A stretch of 64,000 nt of DNA from Streptomyces scabiei 87.22. GTDB taxonomy: Bacteria > Actinomycetota > Actinomycetes > Streptomycetales > Streptomycetaceae. The notes beneath the pieces are model-generated. The model saw nothing but the letters and a program-made list of their open reading frames with translations, did not search any database and was not told where the DNA came from. This document shows positions 51,238-61,065 of this stretch, piece by piece. The stretch covers positions 6,138,001 to 6,202,000 of the forward strand of contig NC_013929.1 in NCBI RefSeq assembly GCF_000091305.1, in the 5' to 3' direction. The position numbers were made by a program, and so were the translations under genes. Every line of letters starts with the position of its first letter. The first letter of the stretch is position 1.

Positions 51238-52209
51238 TCACCGTGTGGGGTGGTTCACCTGCCAGCCCGCCCACGCCGACGCGATCATGTCGTCGACGCC
51301 GTACCGCGCCTTCCAGCCCAGCTCGGCGGCGATCCGGCCGGCGGAGGCGACCACCCGCGCGGGATCGCCCGGCCGCCGCCCGACGGCCACGGGGGGCACG
51401 GCGTGGCCGGTGAGCGCGGTGATCCGGTCGATCATCTCCCGCACCGAGACGCCGTCCCCGCGCCCGATGTTGAGGGTCAGGTCGGTGCCCGGGGCCTCGC
51501 GCAGCCGCCGTGCGGCCGCCACATGGGCCTCGGCGAGGTCGACGACATGGATGTAGTCCCGGACGCAAGTGCCGTCCGGGGTCGGGTAGTCGGTGCCGAA
51601 GATCCGTGGCGGGGCGCCCTCGGAGAGCTTCTCGAAGACCATGGGGACGAGGTTGAGGACACCGGTGTCGGCCAGGCCGGGGCTCGCGGCCCCCGCCACG
51701 TTGAAGTAGCGCAGGGAGGCCGTCGACAGGCCCGTCGCCCGGCCGGTGGCCCGCACCAGCCACTCGCCGGCCAGCTTGGTCTCGCCGTAGGGGCTCATCG
51801 GCACGCAGGGGGTCTCCTCGGTGACGAGGTCCACGTCGGGCATGCCGTACACGGCGGCCGAGGAGGAGAACACGAAGGACCCGACCCCGGCGTCCGTCAC
51901 GGCCGACAGCAGGGTGCGCAGGCCCTCGACGTTCTCCCGGTAGTAGTGCAGCGGCAGTTCGACGGACTCGCCGACCTGCTTCTTCGCCGCGAGATGGACG
52001 ACGCCGGTGACGCGCCGGTCCCGGACGACGCGGGCCAGCCGTTCCGCGTCGAGGGTGGAGCCGATCTCCAACGGCACGCCGTCGGGCACCCGTTCGGCGA
52101 CCCCCGTGGACAGATCGTCGTAGACGACGGTCTCCTCGCCCGCGTCGAGCATCGCGCGCACCACGTGCGCCCCGATGTAGCCGGCGCCACCGGTGATCAG
52201 CCAGGTCAT
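51238..52209 (-). CDS. galE: UDP-glucose 4-epimerase
   Basis: 323 residues from ATG 52209. NAD-binding GGAGYIGAH at 7-15, catalytic SSSAAVYG near 118 and Y141-G-E-T-K145 define an extended short-chain dehydrogenase of the GalE family. It interconverts UDP-glucose and UDP-galactose (or the N-acetyl forms), giving sugar donors for the neighbouring glycosyltransferases. Its stop is 200 bp from the toxin-operon start on the same strand. Confidence 0.93.
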   Translation of the reverse strand: MTWLITGGAGYIGAHVVRAMLDAGEETVVYDDLSTGVAERVPDGVPLEIGSTLDAERLARVVRDRRVTGVVHLAAKKQVGESVELPLHYYRENVEGLRTLLSAVTDAGVGSFVFSSSAAVYGMPDVDLVTEETPCVPMSPYGETKLAGEWLVRATGRATGLSTASLRYFNVAGAASPGLADTGVLNLVPMVFEKLSEGAPPRIFGTDYPTPDGTCVRDYIHVVDLAEAHVAAARRLREAPGTDLTLNIGRGDGVSVREMIDRITALTGHAVPPVAVGRRPGDPARVVASAGRIAAELGWKARYGVDDMIASAWAGWQVNHPTR

Positions 52210-52282
52210 GGACGACCGTCCCCTCGTAGGCCGTGGCGGCGGGTGACGCCACGGTGATGATGCAGGTGCAATCAGTCGGTTC

Positions 52283-53875
52283 TCAGTGAAGCAGGCGTTT
52301 CAGGCGGCGCAGCACCACGTCCGTCGCGCCCCGCCAACCGGGTGCGAGCCGCAGCGCGAGCGCCCCGGCGTGCGTCGCGTACGGCTGAGCGAGGAGCACG
52401 CCGTGGCGGGTGCTCGGCAGGACGCTCCGGCGCAGCAGCCCGGCGCCCGCGACCGCGTGCGCGGTGGTGTCCCGGTGGGTGCCGTCCGCGAAGTGCAGCC
52501 GCAGCCGGAGGTCCCAGGTCCCGCCGCCCAGCGCGGACAGGTCCAGCGGGATCTCCGCCGTCCAGCTGTCGGAGTCCGCCTCGGCCGCGAGGGGGGCCGA
52601 CCCGGTGAAGCCCACCCGCCCGTCCCGGCGCGCGGTGAACTCCGCCCGCACGCTCAGCGGACCCGCCTGCGTCATCCGCCCGTACAGCTCGTGGAGCCGC
52701 AGCCGGAGCGTCGTCCCGCGCGCGCGTGGCCGCAGTTCCGCGTCGACGGCGGCCGGCAGCAGGTGGACGGGGCGGACGAGGAGATGGTCCAGCTCCACCT
52801 GGGGCAGCTCCGCGGACCAGACGGGCGTGCCGTCGGCCGCGCGCGCGTAGGGCGGGGTCAGCCGGGCGGGGCGGGCCGCGATCTCCTTGAGGCGGGCCAG
52901 GTCGCGGGGCTCCTCGGCGGCGAGGATCACCCGGGCGACGACCCGGCCGGGCGCGGGCGCCGCCGCGAAGTCGCCCTCGTCGAAGGAGGCCAGGTGGGCG
53001 CGGGTCTCGGCCCACCACTCGCGCCGGTACTCCGCGCCGCGCAGGTCCAGCTCGCGGGCGTACATCCGCAGCGAGCGGTCGAGGAAGCGCGTCCGTGCCG
53101 CCCGGGCCAGCCGCTTCTCTCCGGCGCCCAGCAGGATGTCGTACGACAGGCGGTCGGCCTGCGTCCGGGCGCGCCAGTTGGCCATGCCGGAGCGGTCCAG
53201 GGAGAGGGACAGCCGGGTGGCCGAGCGGCGCACGTGCCAGACGTACACCCGGTCGGGGACGAGCGCGATCCGCGGCGCCGCGGCCAGCACACGCGCGCCG
53301 AAGACGAAGTCCTCGTACGGGAAGCGGCCCTCGGGGAAGCGGATCGCGTGGTCGCGCAGGAAGGCGGTGCGGTAGAGCTTGTTGACGCAGAGGGTGTCGT
53401 GCGCCAGGCGTGCGCGCTGGGCGGGGTGCGGGACGAGCATGCGCCGGGCGTACAGCTCGGGCTGCCAGGGGGTCTCGCGGCCGGACGGCAGCTCCCTGCG
53501 CACGCACAGTCCCGACGCGACCGGCGCGTCGTGCTCCAGGGCGGCGCCCAGCAGCGCGTCCACGGCACCGGGCGGCAGCACGTCGTCGCTGTCCAGGAAC
53601 ATCACGTACGGGGCGGCCGCCGCGTCGAGTCCGTCGTTGCGCGGGGTGCCGCAGCCGCCGCTGTTGGTCCGGCGCCGCAGGGTCCGCAGCCGGGGTTCGG
53701 TCTCGGCCAGCCGCTCCAGCAGCTCCCCGCTGCCGTCCGCCGAGCAGTCGTCGACCGCGATCACCTCACGGACGGCCGGCCCCTGCGCCAGCGCCGAGCG
53801 GACGGCGTCCGCCACGTGGGCGGCGTCGTCGTACCCGATGACGACGATGGAGACCTGTGCCTGCCGGAGAGCCAT
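52283..53875 (-). CDS. GT2 glycosyltransferase with C-terminal beta-sandwich domain
   Basis: 530 residues from ATG 53875. GT-A core in the first ~230 residues: VSIVVIGYDD, VDDCSADGSG and FLDSDDVLP, with GGCGTPRNDGLD. The C-terminal ~200 residues are beta-rich (TWDLRLRLHFADGTHRDTT) and resemble the middle domain of the 969-residue fusion protein at 40.2 kb, but there is no TagF domain. Soluble. It probably adds a sugar to a wall glycopolymer. galE follows on the same strand after 73 bases. Confidence 0.9.
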   Translation of the reverse strand: MALRQAQVSIVVIGYDDAAHVADAVRSALAQGPAVREVIAVDDCSADGSGELLERLAETEPRLRTLRRRTNSGGCGTPRNDGLDAAAAPYVMFLDSDDVLPPGAVDALLGAALEHDAPVASGLCVRRELPSGRETPWQPELYARRMLVPHPAQRARLAHDTLCVNKLYRTAFLRDHAIRFPEGRFPYEDFVFGARVLAAAPRIALVPDRVYVWHVRRSATRLSLSLDRSGMANWRARTQADRLSYDILLGAGEKRLARAARTRFLDRSLRMYARELDLRGAEYRREWWAETRAHLASFDEGDFAAAPAPGRVVARVILAAEEPRDLARLKEIAARPARLTPPYARAADGTPVWSAELPQVELDHLLVRPVHLLPAAVDAELRPRARGTTLRLRLHELYGRMTQAGPLSVRAEFTARRDGRVGFTGSAPLAAEADSDSWTAEIPLDLSALGGGTWDLRLRLHFADGTHRDTTAHAVAGAGLLRRSVLPSTRHGVLLAQPYATHAGALALRLAPGWRGATDVVLRRLKRLLH

Positions 53876-54040
53876 GGTTGCCCCACACCTGTGAGAGATA
53901 TGTGAGCAATCTTCCCTTAAGGGCGACTTTGCGGCCTGGTGAGGAAGGGGGGGTACGGGGGCTGGGGTGTGTGTGCGAGCGGGCGGGGCTCGGGCTCTCC
54001 GCCGGGTACCGGCCGGCTGTTCGTGGCCGTCGCGCCATCC

Positions 54041-54090
54041 GGCCGTTCGTGGCTGTCAGTGGCTGTACGTGGCTGTATGTGGCTGTACGT
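54041..54090. repeat. Five tandem 10-bp repeats
   Basis: Units GGCCGTTCGT, GGCTGTCAGT, GGCTGTACGT, GGCTGTATGT and GGCTGTACGT at 54041-54090, in the gap between the GT2 gene and ohrR. The 10-bp period is about one helical turn. Confidence 0.8.
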
Positions 54091-54140
54091 GGCTTGTTCG
54101 TGGCCGTTCGTCCGTCCGGCCGGTCGCGGCCGGGCCGCGG

Positions 54141-54659
54141 TCAGTTCTCCGGCTGCTGTCGCAGTGCCGCCTCGTCCAGTGCGGCCGTCAGGTGGTCCAG
54201 GCGGTCGCGCAGGTCGCGGATCTCGTCGACGTCGAAGCTGGTCGCCGAGACGATGCGGCGCGGTACGGCCAGGGCGCGCTCGCGCAGCGCGGTGCCCTCC
54301 TCGGTCGGCCGCACCACCACCGACCGCTCGTCGCGCGCGCTGCGTTCCCGGCGTACCAGCCCGGCCGTCTCCAGGCGCTTGAGCAGCGGGGAGAGGGTGC
54401 CGGAGTCGAGCCGCAGATGCTCGCCCAGCTTCTTCACGGGCAGTTCGCCCCGCTCCCACAGCACCAGCATCACCAGGTACTGGGGGTAGGTGATCCCCAG
54501 ATCCTTGAGGATCACCCGGTAGACGCCGTTGAAGGCGCGGGAGGCGGCGTGCAGGGAGAAGCAGATCTGCCGGTCGAGACGGAGGAACTCCTCCTCGGGG
54601 ACCTGCCCGGAGATCTCCGGGGAGACCCCCTCGGGCGTGGGAACGGCACTCGTGGTCAT
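54141..54659 (-). CDS. ohrR: MarR-family organic peroxide sensor OhrR
   Basis: 172 residues from ATG 54659 (MTTSAVPTPEGV). Winged helix-turn-helix in the middle (ITYPQYLVMLVLWERGELPVKKLGEHL cut to its core QYLVMLVLWERGE, then SGTLSPLLKRLE). The redox cysteine typical of OhrR is C33 in LDRQICFSLHA. It represses ohr until organic hydroperoxides oxidise this Cys. Divergent from ohr across 129 bp. Confidence 0.92.
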   Translation of the reverse strand: MTTSAVPTPEGVSPEISGQVPEEEFLRLDRQICFSLHAASRAFNGVYRVILKDLGITYPQYLVMLVLWERGELPVKKLGEHLRLDSGTLSPLLKRLETAGLVRRERSARDERSVVVRPTEEGTALRERALAVPRRIVSATSFDVDEIRDLRDRLDHLTAALDEAALRQQPEN

Positions 54660-54697
54660 GGATCCAGCGTAACTCCTGCCCGCCATTTAGTTGTGGG

Positions 54698-54708
54698 CAA
54701 TTAAATTG
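54698..54708. promoter_or_regulatory. Candidate OhrR operator
   Basis: CAATT-A-AATTG, a perfect 5-bp inverted repeat in the ohrR/ohr intergenic region, matching the TACAATT-AATTGTA type of OhrR site. Confidence 0.6.
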
Positions 54709-54788
54709 TGTGCTCTACTTAGGTCCGTGAACGGCGGTCGGACCGGACCGCCGGACGTGAGATGACCTGTGAAAGGGATGGTTCTCCC

Positions 54789-55202
<414 letters not shown>

Positions 55203-55280
55203 TCCGGCACGTACTCCGCGGCACGCACTCCGCGGCCCGTCGGCGCGACCCCGCGAGGATCGGCGCCGGCGGGCACCGGC

Positions 55281-56609
55281 TCAGCTCGCCGTCACCACGT
55301 CGAGCGAGCCGCGCGGGGCCGTGACGCGTTCCAGCAGCAGGGGCAGCCCCAGCACCGGCAGCAGCCACGCCACCACGATCAGCCGGTCGCCCCAGATGGT
55401 GATGTCCGGGTGCCCGGCCTGGTTCAGGATTCCCGTGCACGCGCCGGCGATCACGAACCACCCGAACACGGGCCGCTGCCGCGCCGCGCCCCACGCGCCC
55501 GCCGCCAGCGCGGCCAGGAACAGCGGCTGGATCAGCTGCCGGCGCACCCACTCCACCCAGAACGCGGACTCCAGCCGCAGGAACTCCGGCCACAGCCGGG
55601 CCCGGTCGGGGTGCGTGTAGTGGTCGGTGAGCAGGTCCTGCAGACTCTCGGTGGACGCCGGGTAGCGCAGCAGTCCGGCTAGCACCGGCGTGCACACCGC
55701 CGCGCCCGCCGACACGGCCGCGACCGCCCGCACCCACGGCTCGACCGGCCCGCGCCCCGCGCGCTCCTCACTGTGCTCTCCACCGCGTTCCTCACCGTGC
55801 TCACCACCGCGTGCGCCACCGTGCTCACCACCTCGTGAGCGCCGTACCGCGACCACCGCGCACGCCCCCACCAGACACACCCCCAGGAACAGGGCCTGCG
55901 AGTGCTTCACCGTGAACAGCGCCGCCAGTGCCCCGCCCACCAGTGACACCCCCACGCGCACTCTCCCCTCCATGGCCAGCGCGCACCCCCACAGCGCCGC
56001 CAGCGTCAGGGCCAGCAGCACCCCCTCGGTCATGGGCCGCATGGCGGTCGCACCGCACGGGAGCACGTAGAAGAGGGCCTGCCCGGTGAGGGCCACGGGA
56101 GTGGGGGCGCGGACGGCGCGCAGGACGAGGAAGGCCAGGACGCCCCCGGCCGCCGCGATCAGCACGCTCGCCAGCCACACCCCCCACACGACCCCGAACA
56201 CGGCGACGAACGGGGCCAGCAGCACCGGGTACCCGGGCCGCACCTCGAAGATCCGCTGGAACCGCTCCGAGGCGAACGGGGGGATGGGGCCGTCGGTCCG
56301 CCCGGCCGCCAGTCCCCGGTCCACCTTCCGCCACAGCTTCCGGCGGCACTCCTCGGCCACCCGCGCGGCCGCACTCGGAGCGCGGAACCGCACCACGTCC
56401 ACCCCCTGCTTCCGCCCGGCCGTCGCCGCCCTGCTCCCGCAGTAGTGGTCGACGGCCCCGGCCGCCGCCTCCCGCGGACCCGCGCCGCCGAGAGCGAGGG
56501 CGTACGCGACGTAGTTCTTGGTGTCGGGGGTGGCGCGCCCGGTGACGCTCGCGAACTGGAGCAGCGCGAAACCGGCGGCGAGCAGCAGCACCCACGCCCG
56601 CGCCCTCAT
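55281..56609 (-). CDS. Multi-pass membrane protein, probable GT-C type
   Basis: 442 residues from ATG 56609, overlapping the upstream fusion gene as ATGA. A first helix at 6-22 is followed by a ~110-residue loop with DTKNYVAYALALGG and Asp/Glu/Arg residues, then about eight hydrophobic segments. This plan resembles GT-C mannosyl/arabinosyl-type transferases that use polyprenyl-phosphate sugars, but no diagnostic motif is certain. A cytoplasmic loop near residue 265 contains three RGGEHxxx repeats. It is the last gene of the minus-strand polymer operon. Confidence 0.7.
   Translation of the reverse strand: MRARAWVLLLAAGFALLQFASVTGRATPDTKNYVAYALALGGAGPREAAAGAVDHYCGSRAATAGRKQGVDVVRFRAPSAAARVAEECRRKLWRKVDRGLAAGRTDGPIPPFASERFQRIFEVRPGYPVLLAPFVAVFGVVWGVWLASVLIAAAGGVLAFLVLRAVRAPTPVALTGQALFYVLPCGATAMRPMTEGVLLALTLAALWGCALAMEGRVRVGVSLVGGALAALFTVKHSQALFLGVCLVGACAVVAVRRSRGGEHGGARGGEHGEERGGEHSEERAGRGPVEPWVRAVAAVSAGAAVCTPVLAGLLRYPASTESLQDLLTDHYTHPDRARLWPEFLRLESAFWVEWVRRQLIQPLFLAALAAGAWGAARQRPVFGWFVIAGACTGILNQAGHPDITIWGDRLIVVAWLLPVLGLPLLLERVTAPRGSLDVVTAS
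55762..55833. repeat. Three 24-bp tandem repeats in a membrane-protein loop
   Basis: Units at 55762-55785, 55786-55809 and 55810-55833 (core CACCGTGCTCACCACC) encode three RGGEHxxx octapeptides on the minus strand, keeping frame. Confidence 0.85.
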
Positions 56610-58846
56610 GACAACACGAAGCCCGTGCTCGCCACCGGCCCGGTGGTCCCGGCGGTCCCGGCCGTCCTCGGCGCGGGCACCGTCACCGTTCGCTCGCCCA
56701 GCATCAGCGTCCGTACCACCCGCTCGGCCGCTCGCCCGTCGTCGAACTCGCAGTACCGCTCGCGGAACCCGGCCCGCAGCCGCGCCGACTCACCGTCCCG
56801 CCACTGCCCGGAGTCGAACAGCCAGGCCAACTCCCTGTAGGAACAGGCCACATGGCCGGGCGGGTCGGCGGTGATGTCCAGGTACACGCCCCGGCTCGCC
56901 GCGACGGCGTCCCGGTCGTCGGCGTACACGACGATCGGCCGGTCCAGGTTGGCGTAGTCGAACATCAGGGCCGAGTAGTCGGTGACGAGGACGTCGGCGG
57001 CGAGCATCACCTCCTCGGCGTGCGGCTCGTCCGTCGCGTCCACGACGACACCCCGCCGGTGCAGCTCGGCGAGCCCGAAACCGCGCGCCGGGCCGTCCGC
57101 GAGCGAGGGATGCAGCCGTACGACGAGGGTGTGGGCCTCGCCCAGGCCGCGCCGCAGATCGGCGGCGAACCGGGCGAGGTCGAGGCGTTCGACGTGGCCG
57201 CCCCGCCGGTGGTCGCGGACGGTCGGCGCGTACAGCACGACCGTGTGCCCGGCCGGGACGCCCAGCCGGGCACGGATCCGCGCACCGCCGTCCGGCCCGG
57301 CGTTCACCAGGACGTCGTTGCGCGGGCTGCCGGTCCGCAGCGAGGTGAACCGGCACGGATACGCCCTGCTCCACACCAGCTCGGAGTGGCGGTTGGCGAC
57401 GAGACTGTGGTCCCAGCGGTCGGCCCGGCGCAGCAGCTCCGGCACGTCCGCCCCGAGCCGGGCGCCCGGCCTGTGCAGCAGGTCGGCGCCCATGAACGTC
57501 AGCGGCGTCCCCCGGTGGGTGTGGACGTGCACACTGCCCGGCCGCTTGGTGAGGGCGCCGGGCCAGGGGGTGTCGGCGACGAAGTACGCCGCCCGCGCGG
57601 CCAGCCGCCGGTACGCGGCCGAGTCCGGCGTCACGTACTCCACCCCGGGCGGGAGCGCCGCCACCCGCTCCGGCCGCACCACCCACACCCCGCGGATGTG
57701 CGGCGCGAGATCACGGGCGGCCTGGTACACGGCCGCCGGGTCCCCGAGCACGCCCCGGTGCGCGCCCGCCGAGTACAGCGCCAGACCCGGGTCCAGCGGC
57801 AGCCGTTCATGGGCCAGTGACCAGCCCCGCCCGACCAGTTCGGCGCCGGCCGCCCGCCACCGCTCCCCGCGTACGCCGAGCGCGGTACGGACCCGGGTCG
57901 CCCGGTGCCGGGCGCGGTAGGCCGCCCAGCCGCCCTCCAGGACGCGGTGCCCGGGCGCCGGCGGACCGCCGTCCGGCCGGTACTTCCGGTACAGCGCGGC
58001 CGTCCGCCGGAAGAACTCGGCCCGGTCGCCCGACGGCACCCGGTCCGGCTCGGCGAGGACCGACAGACAGTGCTCCGCCATCCGGTTCCGCACCAGGGCA
58101 CGCCATCCCGGCGGCCCGGGGCAGGAGTCCGGCAGGCCGAGGACGCGCTCGTACTGGCCGTGCACGTCGAAGTGCCCGCGGCTCGCGGTGGACAGGAGGC
58201 CGCCGGGCCGCCGCTGCCGGTGGGCCACACAGATCCGGTCCAGCGTCGCGATCCGCCCGGCGCCGAACAGCACCGGGAACGTCCACGGCGCGTCCTCGTG
58301 GTGGCCCGGCGGGAACCGGAAACCGTGCGTCTCGACGAACTCCCGCCGGTACGCCTTGTTCCACACGACCGTCGGCAGGTCGAGGACCCGCGGGTGTTCG
58401 GCGACCGTGAAGGTGCCCGCGCCGGCCCCGGCCAGGAGGGGTGCGGGGCCGGCGTGCCACAACTCGCCCCACGCGTGCGCACGGACGTGGTCGAAGACCA
58501 GTACATCGGGGTCCCCGGCCTCGGCCAGGCGGTCCGCCAGCGCGCGCAGCGCTCCCGGCGTGAGCGTGTCGTCGCCGTCGAGGAAGAGCACGAAGTCCCC
58601 GGTGGCGTACGGCAGTCCGGCGTTGCGCGCCCGGCCCGGGCCCACGTTCGCGGGCAGGTGCAGCACCCGTACCCGCGGGTCGCGGGCGGCGTACGCGTCG
58701 AGGATCGCGCCGCTGCCGTCGGGCGAGCAGTCGTTCACGGCGATCACCTCCAGATCCCGGAACGACTGCTCCAGGACCGAGTCGAGGCACGGGCGCAGAA
58801 AGCCCCGCACCTCGAACACGGGGACGATGACACTGAAACGGGGCAT
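56606..58846 (-). CDS. GT2 / TagF-like fusion protein, first catalytic His replaced by Arg
   Basis: 746 residues from ATG 58846 (MPRFSVIVPVFEV), with AGGAGCTGA just upstream. The GT-A domain (residues 1-230) is intact: VNDCSPDGSG and FLDGDDTL. The TagF-like domain occupies about 330-720. At the QTWHGTPLK position it reads THRGTPLTFMG, so the catalytic His is R445; the second His is kept as H579 in VRLHPS. VTDYSALMFDYANLDRP is intact. Second of three tandem paralogues; it starts five bases after the stop of its upstream neighbour and overlaps the membrane-protein gene by four. Confidence 0.9.
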   Translation of the reverse strand: MPRFSVIVPVFEVRGFLRPCLDSVLEQSFRDLEVIAVNDCSPDGSGAILDAYAARDPRVRVLHLPANVGPGRARNAGLPYATGDFVLFLDGDDTLTPGALRALADRLAEAGDPDVLVFDHVRAHAWGELWHAGPAPLLAGAGAGTFTVAEHPRVLDLPTVVWNKAYRREFVETHGFRFPPGHHEDAPWTFPVLFGAGRIATLDRICVAHRQRRPGGLLSTASRGHFDVHGQYERVLGLPDSCPGPPGWRALVRNRMAEHCLSVLAEPDRVPSGDRAEFFRRTAALYRKYRPDGGPPAPGHRVLEGGWAAYRARHRATRVRTALGVRGERWRAAGAELVGRGWSLAHERLPLDPGLALYSAGAHRGVLGDPAAVYQAARDLAPHIRGVWVVRPERVAALPPGVEYVTPDSAAYRRLAARAAYFVADTPWPGALTKRPGSVHVHTHRGTPLTFMGADLLHRPGARLGADVPELLRRADRWDHSLVANRHSELVWSRAYPCRFTSLRTGSPRNDVLVNAGPDGGARIRARLGVPAGHTVVLYAPTVRDHRRGGHVERLDLARFAADLRRGLGEAHTLVVRLHPSLADGPARGFGLAELHRRGVVVDATDEPHAEEVMLAADVLVTDYSALMFDYANLDRPIVVYADDRDAVAASRGVYLDITADPPGHVACSYRELAWLFDSGQWRDGESARLRAGFRERYCEFDDGRAAERVVRTLMLGERTVTVPAPRTAGTAGTTGPVASTGFVLS

Positions 58847-58851
58847 GACCG

Positions 58852-61044
58852 TCAGCTCCTCACGAGGGTCGCGGCGGCGGGCGCCGGGGCCGGGGTCCGT
58901 TCGGCGAGCGCCACGAGGGGCGGCAGCGCCCGGGGCTCCTCGCCCAGGAACACCCGCCGGACGACCCGCTCGGCCGCCCGCCCGTCGTCGAACTGGCAGA
59001 ACCGCTCCCGGAAGACGGCCCGCAGGGCGTCGGCCTCCAGGTCCGCGTACGACCCGTCGCGGAACAGGTACGCCAACTCCCTCTCGGTGCGCGCCATATG
59101 ACCGGGCGGCACGGCGGGCAGGTCGAGGCAGACACCCCGGGTCTCCCGCAGGACGTCCCAGCCCGCCGTGTGGAGCACGATCGGCCGGTCGAGGTGGGCG
59201 TAGTCGAACATCAGGGACGAGTGGTCGGTGATCAGCGCGTCGGCGGCGAGACAGACGTCCGCGACCGAGCGGTGCGCCGTGACGTCGATGATCCGGCCGC
59301 CCTTTCCGCGGGGACGGGCTCCGCCCAGGCCGTCGCGGGTCCGCAGCAGCACCACGTACTCCTCGCCGACCGCCTCGCAGAACGCCTCCGGATCGAGCGC
59401 GGGGCCGGTGCCGGCGGCCCGGTCGCCGGGGGTGCCGCGGTGCGCGGGGGCGTAGAGGAGGGCTTTCCTGTCCTCGGGCACGCCCAGCACGCGCCGGGCG
59501 CGCGTCACGTCCTCGGCCGTCGCCGTGTAGTAGACGTCGTTGCGCGGGGAGCCGTACTCCAGCGATGCGTACGTGCCCGGGAAGGCCCGCTCCCAGGTCT
59601 CCGTGGAGTGCCGGTTGGCGGAGAGCACGAAGTCCCAGCGGTCCACGTGGGCGACGAGGCCGGTGAGAGCGCCGGTCGCGGCCGACGCCACCGGGTACGG
59701 GGCCCGGTCCGCGCCCGTCGTCGCCACCGGGGTGCCCCGCTGCGTCCGTACATGGACACCGCCGGGGCGGGCGAGGACCGCGTCCGCCCCGGCCTGCGCC
59801 TGCCCGCACGCTCCCTCCAGGTCGGAGCCGTCCAGGACGTACCGGGCGCGGGCGAGGGCCCGCCGGTGATCCGGACCGCCGAGCACGGCGTACGCGGCGC
59901 CCTCCGGCACGGTGTCCACCGCGTCGGGCCCGACGAGGAAGACCGAACGCAGCCGGGGGGCGAGTTCACGGGCCTTCGCGTGGACGGCCGCGAGGTCACA
60001 GCCGATGTCGCCGCCCGGGTGCGCGCGGTACACGACCAGGTTCCTGTCCGGCGGCAGTCGGCGCTGGACGGCGCACACGGCGCGGTTCAGAGGCGCGCGG
60101 GGGCGGGGAAGCGCGGCCAGCGCTCCGGCGGCCGCCCGGTCGGCGGCGCACAGCGCCCGGAAACCGGCGTACGAGCCGGAGGCGAGCAGACGGTGCTGGA
60201 CGCCGAGGCTGCCGCCGGGCGACCGGAAACCGGCCGGGACGTAGTAGCGGTAGAGGTGCGTGGCACGGCGGAAGAACGCACGGCGGTGGTGGACGGGCAG
60301 CCGCTCCGGATGCGCGGCGCTCCGCAGCACCGTCGCGAACAGCTGAGCGAACATCGCGTCCGGCACGCCCTGTTCGGCCGTGGCCCTGGCGAGGACCAGC
60401 TCCACCTGGTCGAGCAGTTCGAGCTGGTGCACGCCCGGCGTGTGCAGCCGACTGCCCTGCCGGCGCAGCAGATGGCGTACGCACACCGTCTCCCGCAGCT
60501 CGGCCGTACGGCCGGCGGCCAGCGCGACCAGGCCGCTCCAGCCGAGACCGGTGTGGTGGCCGATGGGGAACAGGAGCTGGCGCCCGGCGAGGAAGTCCCG
60601 GCGGTAGGCCGCGCTCCACGCCGGGGTCAGCGGACCGGCCGGACGCACGACGGTCGTCCCGCCCTCCCACCAGTGCGCCCGCTCGTGCGCGAAGTACAGG
60701 ACGTCGGGGTCGCCGGCCTCGCCCAGCCGGTCCGCGACCGCCCGCAGCGCGCCCGGCGCGAGCGTGTCGTCCCCGTCCAGGAACAGCACGTACGTGCCGT
60801 GCGCCGCCGCCATCCCCGCGTTGCGCGCGGCGCTCAGCCCGCCCGAGGGCGGCGACTCGACGGGGACCACCCGGCTGTCCCGGCCGGCGTACGCGCTGCC
60901 CACGGCTCCCGCGGGGGAGCCCGGCGCGTCGTGGACCGGGATCAGCTCGAAGTCGCCGAACGGTTGGGTGAGGACCGAGTCCAGGGCGAGCGGCAGCCGT
61001 CCTTCGACACCGTGCGTGGGGACGATGATGCTGAAGCGGGGCAT
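58852..61044 (-). CDS. GT2 / TagF-like fusion protein, both catalytic His replaced
   Basis: 730 residues from ATG 61044 (MPRFSIIVPTHGVEGRL). The GT-A domain has FLDGDDTLAPGA but a degenerate second motif (VHDAPGSPAG in place of VDDxSxDG). In the TagF-like domain the first catalytic position reads TQRGTPVATTG (R436) and the second LRTRDG (R570), so both His residues expected of an active phosphotransferase are Arg. ITDHSSLMFDYAHLDRP is kept in altered form. It lies between two paralogues and is probably co-transcribed with them. It could be a pseudoenzyme, a scaffold, or an enzyme of different chemistry. Confidence 0.88.
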   Translation of the reverse strand: MPRFSIIVPTHGVEGRLPLALDSVLTQPFGDFELIPVHDAPGSPAGAVGSAYAGRDSRVVPVESPPSGGLSAARNAGMAAAHGTYVLFLDGDDTLAPGALRAVADRLGEAGDPDVLYFAHERAHWWEGGTTVVRPAGPLTPAWSAAYRRDFLAGRQLLFPIGHHTGLGWSGLVALAAGRTAELRETVCVRHLLRRQGSRLHTPGVHQLELLDQVELVLARATAEQGVPDAMFAQLFATVLRSAAHPERLPVHHRRAFFRRATHLYRYYVPAGFRSPGGSLGVQHRLLASGSYAGFRALCAADRAAAGALAALPRPRAPLNRAVCAVQRRLPPDRNLVVYRAHPGGDIGCDLAAVHAKARELAPRLRSVFLVGPDAVDTVPEGAAYAVLGGPDHRRALARARYVLDGSDLEGACGQAQAGADAVLARPGGVHVRTQRGTPVATTGADRAPYPVASAATGALTGLVAHVDRWDFVLSANRHSTETWERAFPGTYASLEYGSPRNDVYYTATAEDVTRARRVLGVPEDRKALLYAPAHRGTPGDRAAGTGPALDPEAFCEAVGEEYVVLLRTRDGLGGARPRGKGGRIIDVTAHRSVADVCLAADALITDHSSLMFDYAHLDRPIVLHTAGWDVLRETRGVCLDLPAVPPGHMARTERELAYLFRDGSYADLEADALRAVFRERFCQFDDGRAAERVVRRVFLGEEPRALPPLVALAERTPAPAPAAATLVRS

Positions 61045-61065
61045 TCTGTCCTTTCGAGGCGAGTC

